Origin: Candidatus Gastranaerophilales bacterium
Lineage (GTDB): Bacteria > Cyanobacteriota > Vampirovibrionia > Gastranaerophilales > Gastranaerophilaceae
Reading direction: 5' to 3'
Length of the DNA stretch: 64,000 nucleotides
Assembly (NCBI GenBank): GCA_944324345.1
Contig: CALUVT010000001.1
Span: forward strand, 62,001-126,000
Every line of letters starts with the position of its first letter. The stretch's first letter is position 1. The notes below the pieces were generated by a model. That model was not told the DNA's origin, did no database searches, and saw only the letters and a list, made by a program, of their open reading frames with translations. This document shows, one piece after another, positions 54,767 through 63,783 of this stretch. The position numbers and the translations under genes are program-made.

Positions 54767-54767
54767 A

Positions 54768-56807
54768 TCAACTTTCTAACATACTTTTTGCTTTATCAAA
54801 CAATCTTGTAAACACATCTGGCACAGATGCTTTTAAAGCTTCATCCGAAATTGATGATAACATTAACATATGTGTAATTGGCTTACCTCTATTCAAGAAA
54901 AAGTAATTATACCAGATCATCAATTCTTTTTGAGCTTCACTATATGTTTCTCCATTTCCACCTTTTTCTTTGAGTGCATTTCTTATATCCTTAGCAATTC
55001 TATCTTTGTATTCAGATCTAGATTTTTCTTCTTCTGTGAGCTCTTTAATTTTTTTATAATGTTCATCAATTTTTATTTCAGGACCTTCATTTTTCTCTAA
55101 AGTATTTTTATAAAAATTTTCATATTTTTCAAGCATCAAAAAATCAATATCTAAAGGACTTGAAAAATACACATTATAAACTTCTAAATGCTTCAGCCAA
55201 GCATCCATATTTTCAATTTCGGAATTATTTTTTTGTGGCATCATATTGAAATTCTCATCAGTCATAACCTCTGTGCAAATTTTTAATAATACATTTTTAT
55301 CGATACCGTTTTTGAGTAATTGACTTAATGCATAATGTATTCTCCCCCAACCTCCACCATATCGTTCTTGATCTAAATCTAAAAGAGTAATATATGGTAT
55401 TTTTAAATTATTTAATAAGCGCCAAAAATGATTAACATGCCTACCTCCAAGAGGAACAATAGATATTTCACTCAAATCAATATTTCCATTGTATTTTTCC
55501 CATAACTTTGATAATATCAGCTCTTCGCTATCACCTTCCCCTAAAATAACAAGTTTAGCAAAATATAATTCAGGGTAAGCTTTAACTGCTTCTTTTACAT
55601 ATTTATATTGTTCATCTGTTTCATCTGGTAAGGTTATATTGCAAATATTGGTATATCCATTATTATCTGATCTAAAATAGCGGACTTGAGAAGGGTCAAT
55701 TCTTTTAATAATAGATACGGAATGCGATGTTATAATGGTTTGAGCATTATTTTTTATGGCTATATTGTTTAAATTGTTAATTAATCTACCTAATAAATGT
55801 GGTGCAATATGATTTTCTGGCTCTTCTACCGCCATAATGGTCAATACAGGCAAGTTTTTATTAAAAGATACATTCTCTAAATTATCATCTTGCTCTTTTT
55901 TGATAGTATTTTCAATATTTAGAATACTATCTATTAATGAAATATAAAATAGTGACTTCAAACCATCACTCATTTGGTCAATAGTATAATCACTTCCAGT
56001 TTCGGTAGGACTAAAAATAATATCGGCTCTTCTTATAGAAGTTTCAATATCAGCACTATTAAATTTTAATGATACATTTTTATATTTATCATGTGTATCA
56101 TAATTTTTCCAACGTTTATCTAAAGAATCATTTAAAATTTTTACACCATCTTCGGCTTCAAATACTGAATTCAATTCTTCAATTTTTGATTTAATACTAT
56201 TTAGTCTTTCATCTTTCCAATTTATATTATTGATAAGCTGATACATCATAGCCCCAGAAGTATTTTTAAGTTGTTTTGAGGGATCTCTAACGGCAGGTAC
56301 ATATATAACTCTAACCTTATCTAAATCTCTTCTTTGTGCAGTAACATAATCTTTATCTTCGATTTCTTTAGATTCTGGGCAGGTAATATATCTAATCTGA
56401 TAATCTATAGCACCTTCTATTGTATTGCTTTTTTCCCATGTTGCATCCAATCTAATCCTTATATAAGGAATGCCACCTGGAGTATCTACAATTACATGCT
56501 CAAAAAATTGTGGTATTGAAATACCTTCTTCTCCCTCTTGAATTTTATTAAATTCAAAAACAGCTTCTATATACATTTTTTGTTCTGTCATATTTTCGGG
56601 TCGCATATTCTTGGGAACATAAAAATCACTACGTTTTATATTTCTATCACTTGTAAACTCTGAAAACATACAGTTTAAAGCAGCTAATACAGCGGTTTTA
56701 CCAGTGCTATTGCTACCTACAAATGTTGTTAAGTCGTCAATAGTAATAATATGCTCTTGCTCACCAAAACAGCGAAAATTAAATAATTTTATTTTTCTTA
56801 ATCTCAT
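54768..56807 (-). CDS. gajA: GajA-like OLD-family ATPase/TOPRIM nuclease (Gabija)
   Basis: 679 residues. The ABC-type ATPase has Walker A FVGSNSTGKTA, signature MSDGLKSL, Walker B MAVEEPENHIAP and H-loop TSHSVSII. The TOPRIM has LGEGDSEELI and TLLDLDQE. This is the layout of GajA, which nicks phage DNA when nucleotides are depleted. It is somewhat longer than the well-studied GajA of about 580 residues, mainly in the C-terminal third. It is divergent from mcrB over a 222-bp AT-rich promoter region. Confidence 0.87.
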   Translation of the reverse strand: MRLRKIKLFNFRCFGEQEHIITIDDLTTFVGSNSTGKTAVLAALNCMFSEFTSDRNIKRSDFYVPKNMRPENMTEQKMYIEAVFEFNKIQEGEEGISIPQFFEHVIVDTPGGIPYIRIRLDATWEKSNTIEGAIDYQIRYITCPESKEIEDKDYVTAQRRDLDKVRVIYVPAVRDPSKQLKNTSGAMMYQLINNINWKDERLNSIKSKIEELNSVFEAEDGVKILNDSLDKRWKNYDTHDKYKNVSLKFNSADIETSIRRADIIFSPTETGSDYTIDQMSDGLKSLFYISLIDSILNIENTIKKEQDDNLENVSFNKNLPVLTIMAVEEPENHIAPHLLGRLINNLNNIAIKNNAQTIITSHSVSIIKRIDPSQVRYFRSDNNGYTNICNITLPDETDEQYKYVKEAVKAYPELYFAKLVILGEGDSEELILSKLWEKYNGNIDLSEISIVPLGGRHVNHFWRLLNNLKIPYITLLDLDQERYGGGWGRIHYALSQLLKNGIDKNVLLKICTEVMTDENFNMMPQKNNSEIENMDAWLKHLEVYNVYFSSPLDIDFLMLEKYENFYKNTLEKNEGPEIKIDEHYKKIKELTEEEKSRSEYKDRIAKDIRNALKEKGGNGETYSEAQKELMIWYNYFFLNRGKPITHMLMLSSISDEALKASVPDVFTRLFDKAKSMLES

Positions 56808-57029
56808 AAAACCATTCCCTGTGTTAATAATAACAATATTATAATATAAAGTTTATTATGTCTTAATTTTTACATTTTCCAAAATTATGATAAAGTTTCA
56901 GAAATATTTGTTACCAAAAAATAACGAATATACAATACGCTTATCCTTTAAAAGCAATATGGCTACAAATTTAAGTATAGAATAAAACCTACAAATTTTT
57001 ATGCTATCCTTGTAAAAAAGGAGTGAAGT

Positions 57030-58964
57030 ATGGACAAAAATCATGATGTAAATTACTTTTGGGTTAATCAAGGTTCAAATTTTCGTAAAGAATTAAATGA
57101 TGGAATTTTATGTTCTCCTCAAAGAGATAAAAGAGGAAGTGATAAATATAAATTAATGCGAGATTTACATATCGGTGATATTATAATTAACTATAAAAAA
57201 CCCGAAATTGTAGCTTTTTCGGAAGTATTAGAAGAAGCATATATTAACGAAAATGATGATTATGAAGTTAAATTAAAATATACTCTCCTAGATAAACCAA
57301 TAAAAAAAGAAGAATTTAAAAAAAGATTAGGTTCTATTGAAAAAGTTCAGCAAATACTATCAAATATTAATAATATACCATTTGACAAAAATTTTAATGT
57401 TAATTTAGGATACTTATTTAATATCAACAAAGAAATTTTTGATTTGATTTTTAACAATAACCCAATTTTAAGTTTAAAATGGTGGGAAATAGCTGCTATT
57501 GCTATGTATAAAGAAGATCCAAATAGAGAATATAAACCAGCAGAAGTCTTAAAATTAGAATTTGTAAAAAAATCGATAGAATTAAAAAATGTAAAGAATC
57601 CTAGTATTGCAACAGAATTAAGAGAATGTTCAGATGATATATCTAGTAATTATAAAAGAAAAAATCGAAATTATTTTTTACGTAATGGAGAGTTTTATAA
57701 ATTATCAGAAGAAGGAAAAAATTATATACAAAAAAATTTGCGATTATTTATTAACAATAATAATTATAAATTGAATCATAGTAAAAATATAATTTTATAT
57801 GGACCTCCAGGAACAGGAAAAACTTATAATACAGTTATCAAAGTAATGGAAATTATAAATGACAAAAAATATGATTCTGTAGATGCTGAGCTGTATAAAG
57901 ATTTGAAAAAACAATTTGATAATTTAAAAAAACAAGGTCAGATTGAATTTGTAACTTTCCACCAATCTTATTCATATGAAGAGTTTGTTGAAGGGATTAA
58001 GCCATATATTCCAGAATGGGGAACTGTTGAAGAAAATAACAGATTTATTGGGCAAGATGGTATTTTGAAAAAAATATGTAATTCCGCAAAAACAACTATT
58101 GAAGGAAATTTTGAAAAAATATATTCTCAGTTTATAGAAGAAATCGATGAAAATTATGAATTCAAAACAAAAAAAGGCTCTTTTAAAATAAGAGTCAACG
58201 ACAATGATGGTTTAACAATTCGTACAGGTGATAATTTCGAAAAAGAAACATGTGGAACAATAACAAAAGAACAAATTAAAAATCAAACTTTTACATCTTT
58301 AGGGCGAAAACAAAAGTTAGAAGCGATAACAAAATATTTAAAAGAAAAATACGGGTTAACGTTTTCCACTTCTATTGCAGTTAAACCTCATATATTAATC
58401 ATTGATGAAATCAACAGAGGTGATGTTTCAAAAATATTTGGTGAGCTTATAACCCTTATTGAAGAAGATAAGCGTATTGGCAAAGAACATCAAATGACAG
58501 TTACTCTTCCTTATTCAAGAGAACCTTTTGGAGTTCCTAATAACCTATATATTATTGGAACTATGAATACAGCGGATCGTTCTATTGCTCTTTTAGATAC
58601 TGCTTTAAGACGTCGTTTTGATTTTGAGGAAATGATGCCAAAACCTGAGCTTCTAAGAGGAAAAGATATTGAAGGTGTTGACTTAGAACAATTATTAACT
58701 AAAATTAATGACCGAATTAAAAATGAGTATGATAGAGATCATCAAATTGGTCATTCATACTTAATGGAAGTTGAAAATAAAGAGCAACTTGAAAGAGCTT
58801 ATAAAAATAGAATATTACCACTATTAAATGAATATTTCTATAATGACATTGACTCAGTTGCAAAAATTTTAAATTGTAAACCTAATGACATTAGTTCAAA
58901 AGAAAACTGGTTTAATGTATTAAAAGAAGCTCAGAAACCTACTAAGAAAGAAAATGAACAATAA
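57030..58964 (+). CDS. mcrB: McrB-like GTPase with N-terminal EVE/PUA-like domain
   Basis: 644 residues. The N-terminal 110 residues (VNYFWVNQGSNFRKEL ... LHIGDIIINY) look like an EVE/PUA-type modified-base reader. The AAA+ motor has GPPGTGKT, FHQSYSYEEFVEG, LIIDEINRGD and the McrB signature MNTADRS, with ALRRRFDF sensor. McrB oligomers translocate with GTP and activate McrC. AAAGGAG is present. It overlaps mcrC by 11 bases. Confidence 0.92.
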   Translation: MDKNHDVNYFWVNQGSNFRKELNDGILCSPQRDKRGSDKYKLMRDLHIGDIIINYKKPEIVAFSEVLEEAYINENDDYEVKLKYTLLDKPIKKEEFKKRLGSIEKVQQILSNINNIPFDKNFNVNLGYLFNINKEIFDLIFNNNPILSLKWWEIAAIAMYKEDPNREYKPAEVLKLEFVKKSIELKNVKNPSIATELRECSDDISSNYKRKNRNYFLRNGEFYKLSEEGKNYIQKNLRLFINNNNYKLNHSKNIILYGPPGTGKTYNTVIKVMEIINDKKYDSVDAELYKDLKKQFDNLKKQGQIEFVTFHQSYSYEEFVEGIKPYIPEWGTVEENNRFIGQDGILKKICNSAKTTIEGNFEKIYSQFIEEIDENYEFKTKKGSFKIRVNDNDGLTIRTGDNFEKETCGTITKEQIKNQTFTSLGRKQKLEAITKYLKEKYGLTFSTSIAVKPHILIIDEINRGDVSKIFGELITLIEEDKRIGKEHQMTVTLPYSREPFGVPNNLYIIGTMNTADRSIALLDTALRRRFDFEEMMPKPELLRGKDIEGVDLEQLLTKINDRIKNEYDRDHQIGHSYLMEVENKEQLERAYKNRILPLLNEYFYNDIDSVAKILNCKPNDISSKENWFNVLKEAQKPTKKENEQ

Positions 58965-60249
58965 ATCAATAATTGTTTACGAAAATAAAAATATTTATTC
59001 CTGCAAGGGAGAATGCAACAGTTGTAATCATCAAGATAGCGATAATTTGTGTTGCGTAAATTATTGCAAGCCTGATTATTTTAAAGAATTAAAACAGTAC
59101 TGTTTGATAGAAAATCAAGACTGTGGGCTAGAATATTCTGCAAAAGCTAATTGTATCAGTATAAACAAATATACAGGAATAGTACAATTAAAAGATGGAA
59201 CTTATTTGGAAATTTTACCAAAACTTAGCGGAAATACAATAGATGAAAGTCGTAAAATTTTTGAAAACCTTGTTTTGGCATCTAAAAATTTAACCAGAGA
59301 ATATAAACACAATAAGGATGTTGTTTCACAGACTAAAAAAAATAAACATGTTATAGAAATACTTATATCAGTATTTTGCGATGATTTATATGAAATCTTA
59401 AAAAAAGGTATTAAAAAATCTTACATTAGAAAATCAGAAAATTTAAATAAATATAAAGGTAAATTAAATTTTGCAGAACAAATAAAACATAATATTACAA
59501 ACCAAAGCAGATTTTTTGTTAATTATAGTGAGCTTAGTTTAGATATTGCAGAAAATAAAATTTTGAAAACGGCTTGTTTATACCTGGTTAAACAAACTCA
59601 AAACGATAATAATAAAAAGATTTTGCGAAGATTTTTAGTTGAGTTGGATGATGTTTCTATTTCAACAAATCTTGAAAAAGATTTGCAGGAAGTAAATATT
59701 AACAGATTAAATTCCTACTATGAAAGACCATTATTATATGCAGAATTTTTCTTGAGAAAGCAAGTCTTTTTCCCTAAAAAGGGTCGCTCAAAGCTTCCAG
59801 CACTGCTATTTCCTTTAGAAAAAATGTTCGAAGATTATATTGAATCAATTTTAAAATCCGCAAACATATCTTATAATTCGCAATATAGTCGTCATTACCT
59901 TCTTAAAAATAATCTTTTTAAAACTAAGATGGATTTTGTTATTTTTAAAAAAGATAAAAAAGCAATCATACTTGATGCAAAATGGAAAGAATTAGATTCA
60001 TCCTCAGATAAATTTGATGTAGCACAAGCAGACTTATATCAGCTGTTTGCATATTCTGAATTAATAAAAAACAGAGAAAAAGACGTTCAGAACGTTGAAA
60101 TAATGCTTCTTTACCCTGAATCAGATAAATTTAAAGAAAAAGTAATAAAATGGGAATATTTTAATAATACACCAGTAAGTATTGTGCCGATTAATGTTAT
60201 TAAGAAAGAAAATAAGTTGTTTTTAGATGAATTAGGGGATTATGTTTAA
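58954..60249 (+). CDS. mcrC: McrC nuclease subunit with Cys-rich N-terminus
   Basis: 431 residues. A PD-(D/E)xK core lies near the C-terminus (KMDFVIF then AIILDAKWK), and the McrC-type middle region has LPKLSG. Residues about 14-55 are unusual, with ten cysteines including CKGECNSC, CCVNYC and ECGL-type spacing (QDCGL), which may hold a metal or Fe-S cluster. With McrB it forms a type IV enzyme that cuts modified DNA. Confidence 0.9.
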   Translation: MNNKSIIVYENKNIYSCKGECNSCNHQDSDNLCCVNYCKPDYFKELKQYCLIENQDCGLEYSAKANCISINKYTGIVQLKDGTYLEILPKLSGNTIDESRKIFENLVLASKNLTREYKHNKDVVSQTKKNKHVIEILISVFCDDLYEILKKGIKKSYIRKSENLNKYKGKLNFAEQIKHNITNQSRFFVNYSELSLDIAENKILKTACLYLVKQTQNDNNKKILRRFLVELDDVSISTNLEKDLQEVNINRLNSYYERPLLYAEFFLRKQVFFPKKGRSKLPALLFPLEKMFEDYIESILKSANISYNSQYSRHYLLKNNLFKTKMDFVIFKKDKKAIILDAKWKELDSSSDKFDVAQADLYQLFAYSELIKNREKDVQNVEIMLLYPESDKFKEKVIKWEYFNNTPVSIVPINVIKKENKLFLDELGDYV

Positions 60250-60269
60250 ATCTCCAAATTAAATATAAT

Positions 60270-60554
60270 TTAGTATGAAAACCCCGAGTTATTTTTTATT
60301 GAATAATCAGAATTTAAACCACTATTAGAATACCCAGGTCTTAAGGTTTCTTGAGGTTGCGGATCTCCAAGTTTTTCAGGGTATCCGCCTAATGGTGCCT
60401 GATAATGATTATTTTTGTATATTCTATAATTCTCTACACTGTGTCTCGCTCTTGCATCGTCAATTGTTTCAATTCTATTTAAGGGATTATAGTCTGCAAA
60501 TGCACAATTTGATGATATAAAAGATATAACGCATAAAATTAAAGCTTTTTTCAT
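60270..60554 (-). CDS. Small exported protein, unknown
   Basis: 94 residues with a signal peptide (residues 1-20, SSNCAFAD) and a Pro/Asn/Tyr-rich mature part. AGGAG lies 7 bases before the ATG. No family recognised. It ends 20 bases from the mcrC stop, convergent. An exported protein among defence genes is odd; it may be a passenger. Confidence 0.6.
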   Translation of the reverse strand: MKKALILCVISFISSNCAFADYNPLNRIETIDDARARHSVENYRIYKNNHYQAPLGGYPEKLGDPQPQETLRPGYSNSGLNSDYSIKNNSGFSY

Positions 60555-60568
60555 TTTTATTCTCCTAA

Positions 60569-60967
60569 TTAAAAATTAAGTGATTCCCAATCTATTGTTT
60601 CTTGCTTATATTTTGATTCTTTAATTTCTATATAATCACAAAACTCCTTATTTATATAATTAATAAAATTGGTAATTGTACTAATTTCCCATTGATTACA
60701 AGCATAATACTTTGTGTCTTTTACTTCAAACTCGGTAAATCTTTTTGAATCATTGGGGTTGTTAATTAATAAATCCCCCAGATTTGATACCCAAGTTCTG
60801 CCAAAACTATTTTTATAGAATATTTGTAAGTGTTTTGGAGTTAGCAAATCCTTTTCAAGTAAATATTTAAATGTTTCAAGGGGAAGTTTTGTCTTTGCTA
60901 AACCAAGAAGTTTTGTATTTTCCTTAGTAAAAATTAAATCATATCTTGTATAATCTTTATTTGACAT
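60569..60967 (-). CDS. Hypothetical protein
   Basis: 132 residues from the ATG at 60967, which has AGGAGGT upstream; the in-frame ATG at 61000 would overlap the previous gene by 32 bases. Mixed alpha/beta composition, no recognised motif. It follows the gene at 60969 with the stop of one next to the start of the other, so they are coupled. Confidence 0.55.
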   Translation of the reverse strand: MSNKDYTRYDLIFTKENTKLLGLAKTKLPLETFKYLLEKDLLTPKHLQIFYKNSFGRTWVSNLGDLLINNPNDSKRFTEFEVKDTKYYACNQWEISTITNFINYINKEFCDYIEIKESKYKQETIDWESLNF

Positions 60968-60968
60968 T

Positions 60969-61406
60969 TTAACCTCCTGCGCTTTCTTTAACATAATCAC
61001 TTAAAATACAAAAGATACTTTCTTCATCCAAAAGAACTTCAGTATCCAGTTTTTCATTATTTAATTTATAAATATTTTTAACCGCTACTATTGATGCAGT
61101 ATCTTCATTCATAGCCGGAATAACATCAAATCGATATTTCCAAATTGGTGTACCTATTTTATTGCGACGATAAATTCCAAAATCAGGATTTTTAATTGAT
61201 TTTTCAAGTAACAAATATTTATCAGGCTTTTCAATTTCTACTAATATAAACACATGTTCAAAATGGTTTTCTAGGCTTAAATAATGAATATTAAATTCTT
61301 CAACGCTGAAAGTTCTTGTTTTTAAATCAGTTTTTGTAAGATAAATTAATGTATCTTGCATTTGCAATAAATTACTATTTGGGGATTTTGCTAAATCCAA
61401 ATTCAA
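60969..61406 (-). CDS. Hypothetical protein, apparent frameshift near its start
   Basis: The open frame begins only at a TTG (61406) or an ATG at 61361. However, a well-placed ATG at 61422 with AAGGAG opens a different frame, MKEKLIEFGFSKIPK, that stops after 15 codons. Removing one base from the run of four C/G (61381-61384) joins the two into one protein of about 150 residues (...FGFSKIPNSNLLQMQD...). Either a sequencing error, a recent mutation or slippage could explain it. The family is not recognised; the body is beta-rich with GIYRRNKIGTPIWKYRF. Confidence 0.5.
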   Translation of the reverse strand: MNLDLAKSPNSNLLQMQDTLIYLTKTDLKTRTFSVEEFNIHYLSLENHFEHVFILVEIEKPDKYLLLEKSIKNPDFGIYRRNKIGTPIWKYRFDVIPAMNEDTASIVAVKNIYKLNNEKLDTEVLLDEESIFCILSDYVKESAGG

Positions 61407-61515
61407 TTAATTTTTCTTTCATTGAGTTCTCCTTTTTACTTTACAAATATATTATAAGAGTTTTAATATGTAATTAAAATGACCAATTTGTGGTACATAT
61501 ATAAAGAGGTATAAA

Positions 61516-62295
61516 ATGAATGAAAAACTAAAAAATTCTATAAAACTAGCCTTAAAAGATACTTTTAATAAATGGCTAAAAGAAAAACAACAAACTATAA
61601 AGGAGTATAAAAACCTTGATTTAGAAGAAAATCAAAAAGAGTTGTTGCAGTATGAAAATTACGATATTGATCTAATTGATAATTGTATAAAAGAAATTAT
61701 TAATCAAGGATTTCCTCCAAGTGCATTAAGCTTAGTTATTAAACGAATAAATCATTTTTATTCTGATTGGATTCCAAAGCAAGCACCTTCTATTTGTATT
61801 ATTAATTTTGATTGTAATAATTATATAAATGCTCTTGAATGGACTCTTGTAAATATTCATGAGTTAAATTTCTTTGATATGTCTGACATTGATTTTAAAT
61901 TACCATATAATCAATGTCATTATTGTGGAAAACCTAATAGTTTTATGCATCAGACAGGAGTCAAATCATTCAACAGAAAAAGAAAATACTGTCATGATAG
62001 TAAATGTGCAAAAATTCATGATGCAAACGGAAGCAAACCTAAAGAACATGAAAATTGTTGTTTTGGAAAATTTGCAATTGAAAAGAAAAAATTGTATGAA
62101 CAAATACGTCGAATTAAAACTGAAAATGATATACAAGCAAAAATGGAATTATTTATAGCTTATTGTGAAAAACGATTCAAGGAAAACTTAAAAATAAAAT
62201 GGTCTATTCAAACTGAACATCAAAAAGCAATATTTGAAGATGACTGGTTTTTAGAAGAAAGCTGGAATAGTAACATTAAAGAAATTATCTCTTAA
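61516..62295 (+). CDS. Unknown protein with Cys/His zinc-finger-like segment
   Basis: 259 residues, AGAGG upstream. Residues about 132-180 contain CHYCGK, then KYCHDSKCAKIHD and HENCC, a likely zinc site of the kind seen in CGNR-like or integrase-associated fingers. The remainder is helical and acidic. It converges with the gene at 62285, overlapping by 11 bases. It lies in the defence cargo, so a nucleic-acid role is plausible but unproved. Confidence 0.55.
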   Translation: MNEKLKNSIKLALKDTFNKWLKEKQQTIKEYKNLDLEENQKELLQYENYDIDLIDNCIKEIINQGFPPSALSLVIKRINHFYSDWIPKQAPSICIINFDCNNYINALEWTLVNIHELNFFDMSDIDFKLPYNQCHYCGKPNSFMHQTGVKSFNRKRKYCHDSKCAKIHDANGSKPKEHENCCFGKFAIEKKKLYEQIRRIKTENDIQAKMELFIAYCEKRFKENLKIKWSIQTEHQKAIFEDDWFLEESWNSNIKEIIS

Positions 62296-63109
62296 GATAT
62301 AATTTGCTGGAGATACATGTATTTAAAATGCAAGAAAAATTTTTATCTATATCATATAAGAAAATTGATTTAAAATTTGACTCAAATTTATATTTAGATA
62401 TTTCATCTGTAAAGGTACAATAATTACCTATTTTATTTGATGGTACTGTTACCAATAAGTAACACTCATCACATTTTATTTGATATTGTTTAATTTTTTG
62501 ATTTTTTTTATTTATACATAATTGTAATTCATCACACGGATTAAATTTTAACATACCTGCATTGTTTACATGGCAATCATATTTTCCAGATGAAATAGAT
62601 GGGAAAGCAACAATAGATATTTGATAATATTCATCTTCAATTTGAATCCATTGTTTGATAAGTTTTCCTAATTTGATATCTTTAATGTTATTAGAAGCAA
62701 GTTTTCTTAATTCTTCTATAAAAAGATTTCGCAATGGAACTTTAGAAAAACCCGGATTATACGCTGCCTCTAAATGTTCATTCCAATTGCAACTAAAAAT
62801 TCTTGGATCATATTTATTAATTAAAATAGAAATTGGTATATCATATTTTTTCTTTATTTCTTGGCATATTTTATTACCAGTTCTAGTTAATACTCTTGAA
62901 AAATTAAGATGGTCGTGCTCAACATAAAATTCAGTAATTTCTAAACCTAATGTTTTGTTATCAAAAGTTCTTAGCAAAAAATCAGGAGTTTCATTACCCA
63001 CTTTTTCAACAACTTTTTTCTTTAAACACCAGTTATTGCCAACTTCCGTATTTAAGAAATCATTTAATAAACTATTTTCTTCCTCTTTTTTTGCATCATT
63101 TTTATTCAT
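62285..63109 (-). CDS. Unknown protein, possible PD-(D/E)xK-like nuclease
   Basis: 274 residues. TPDFLLRTFDNKTLGLEIT near residues 40-58 resembles the PD...ExK core, although the final Lys reads Thr. A cluster of cysteines lies in the C-terminal third (IKCDECYLL). TATAAT lies 9 nt upstream of the ATG. No family recognised. It may be a single-gene restriction or abortive-infection factor, inferred from context. Confidence 0.45.
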   Translation of the reverse strand: MNKNDAKKEEENSLLNDFLNTEVGNNWCLKKKVVEKVGNETPDFLLRTFDNKTLGLEITEFYVEHDHLNFSRVLTRTGNKICQEIKKKYDIPISILINKYDPRIFSCNWNEHLEAAYNPGFSKVPLRNLFIEELRKLASNNIKDIKLGKLIKQWIQIEDEYYQISIVAFPSISSGKYDCHVNNAGMLKFNPCDELQLCINKKNQKIKQYQIKCDECYLLVTVPSNKIGNYCTFTDEISKYKFESNFKSIFLYDIDKNFSCILNTCISSKLYLKR

Positions 63110-63150
63110 TATATTTAAATTATATCAAACAAGTTGTAAATATTTTTCTT

Positions 63151-63408
63151 TTACATTTTCTCAATATACCAATTAGAATTTCCAAAGTGATTGAAGTTCC
63201 ATTGTAATTGGAAGTAGAAATTGTATTCCATTGAATTATCATCTTTAAAATTGTAAGAATATTTATTTAGCTGTGTTCTGCGATAACTTTCAAAAGCAGT
63301 TCGGATTTCTTTTGCAAACTTTTTTCTAAATTCAGAATAAGTTATTTCTAAAGTTTCTCTTGTAAGCTTATTTTTCAAAATCATCTTCAAATCCTCGTAT
63401 GTTATCAA
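63151..63408 (-). CDS. Third gene of the conserved small-gene operon
   Basis: 85 residues, basic helical N-terminus and aromatic C-terminus (YNFYFQLQWNFNHFG). It overlaps the gene at 63368-63568 by 41 bases. The first transposon lacks it. No family recognised. Confidence 0.5.
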   Translation of the reverse strand: MITYEDLKMILKNKLTRETLEITYSEFRKKFAKEIRTAFESYRRTQLNKYSYNFKDDNSMEYNFYFQLQWNFNHFGNSNWYIEKM

Positions 63409-63568
63409 GCTCTATGTTGTATCTTTTGCCTTGTTTATCAACGCAAGTCGCGTAATCTATCTCTGCATCTGCAAATTTATTTTTCCAAATACAAATCAGC
63501 AAGCCAATTTCTTGTGTTTTTAAATTCAAAACCTTTGTGCCATAAAGTGCATAGTCTTTTTCTGTCAT
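63368..63568 (-). CDS. Conserved small cargo protein A (second copy)
   Basis: 66 residues, closely related to the protein at 27103-27288 (YGTKVLNLKTQEIGLLIC and CVDKQGKRYNIEL), with a longer acidic tail. It overlaps its upstream neighbour by 4 bases, so translation is coupled. Function unknown. Confidence 0.6.
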   Translation of the reverse strand: MTEKDYALYGTKVLNLKTQEIGLLICIWKNKFADAEIDYATCVDKQGKRYNIELDNIRGFEDDFEK

Positions 63569-63783
63569 TGTTCTTTCCTTTCAAGTATTAAATTTGAATA
63601 GATATCATCAGGCTTTTGTGGGTCTATTAAAAACTCTTTCATAAATACAAACCTTTCTCCGTATTTGTTTTCACAAATTACAGTGTCGAAATTGTAGAAG
63701 GCAATTACTTTGTAATACTCATTATCATAGTTTTCAAAGCCTTTAATCTTTTTAAGTTTGTATTTTTTGCCTAATTCAATCAT
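63565..63783 (-). CDS. Conserved small cargo protein B (second copy)
   Basis: 72 residues, closely related to the protein at 27288-27503. It is first in a three-gene operon with overlapping genes. AAGGGG precedes the ATG. Function unknown; strong conservation between two elements with different cargo argues for a role in the element's own life cycle. Confidence 0.6.
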   Translation of the reverse strand: MIELGKKYKLKKIKGFENYDNEYYKVIAFYNFDTVICENKYGERFVFMKEFLIDPQKPDDIYSNLILERKEQ

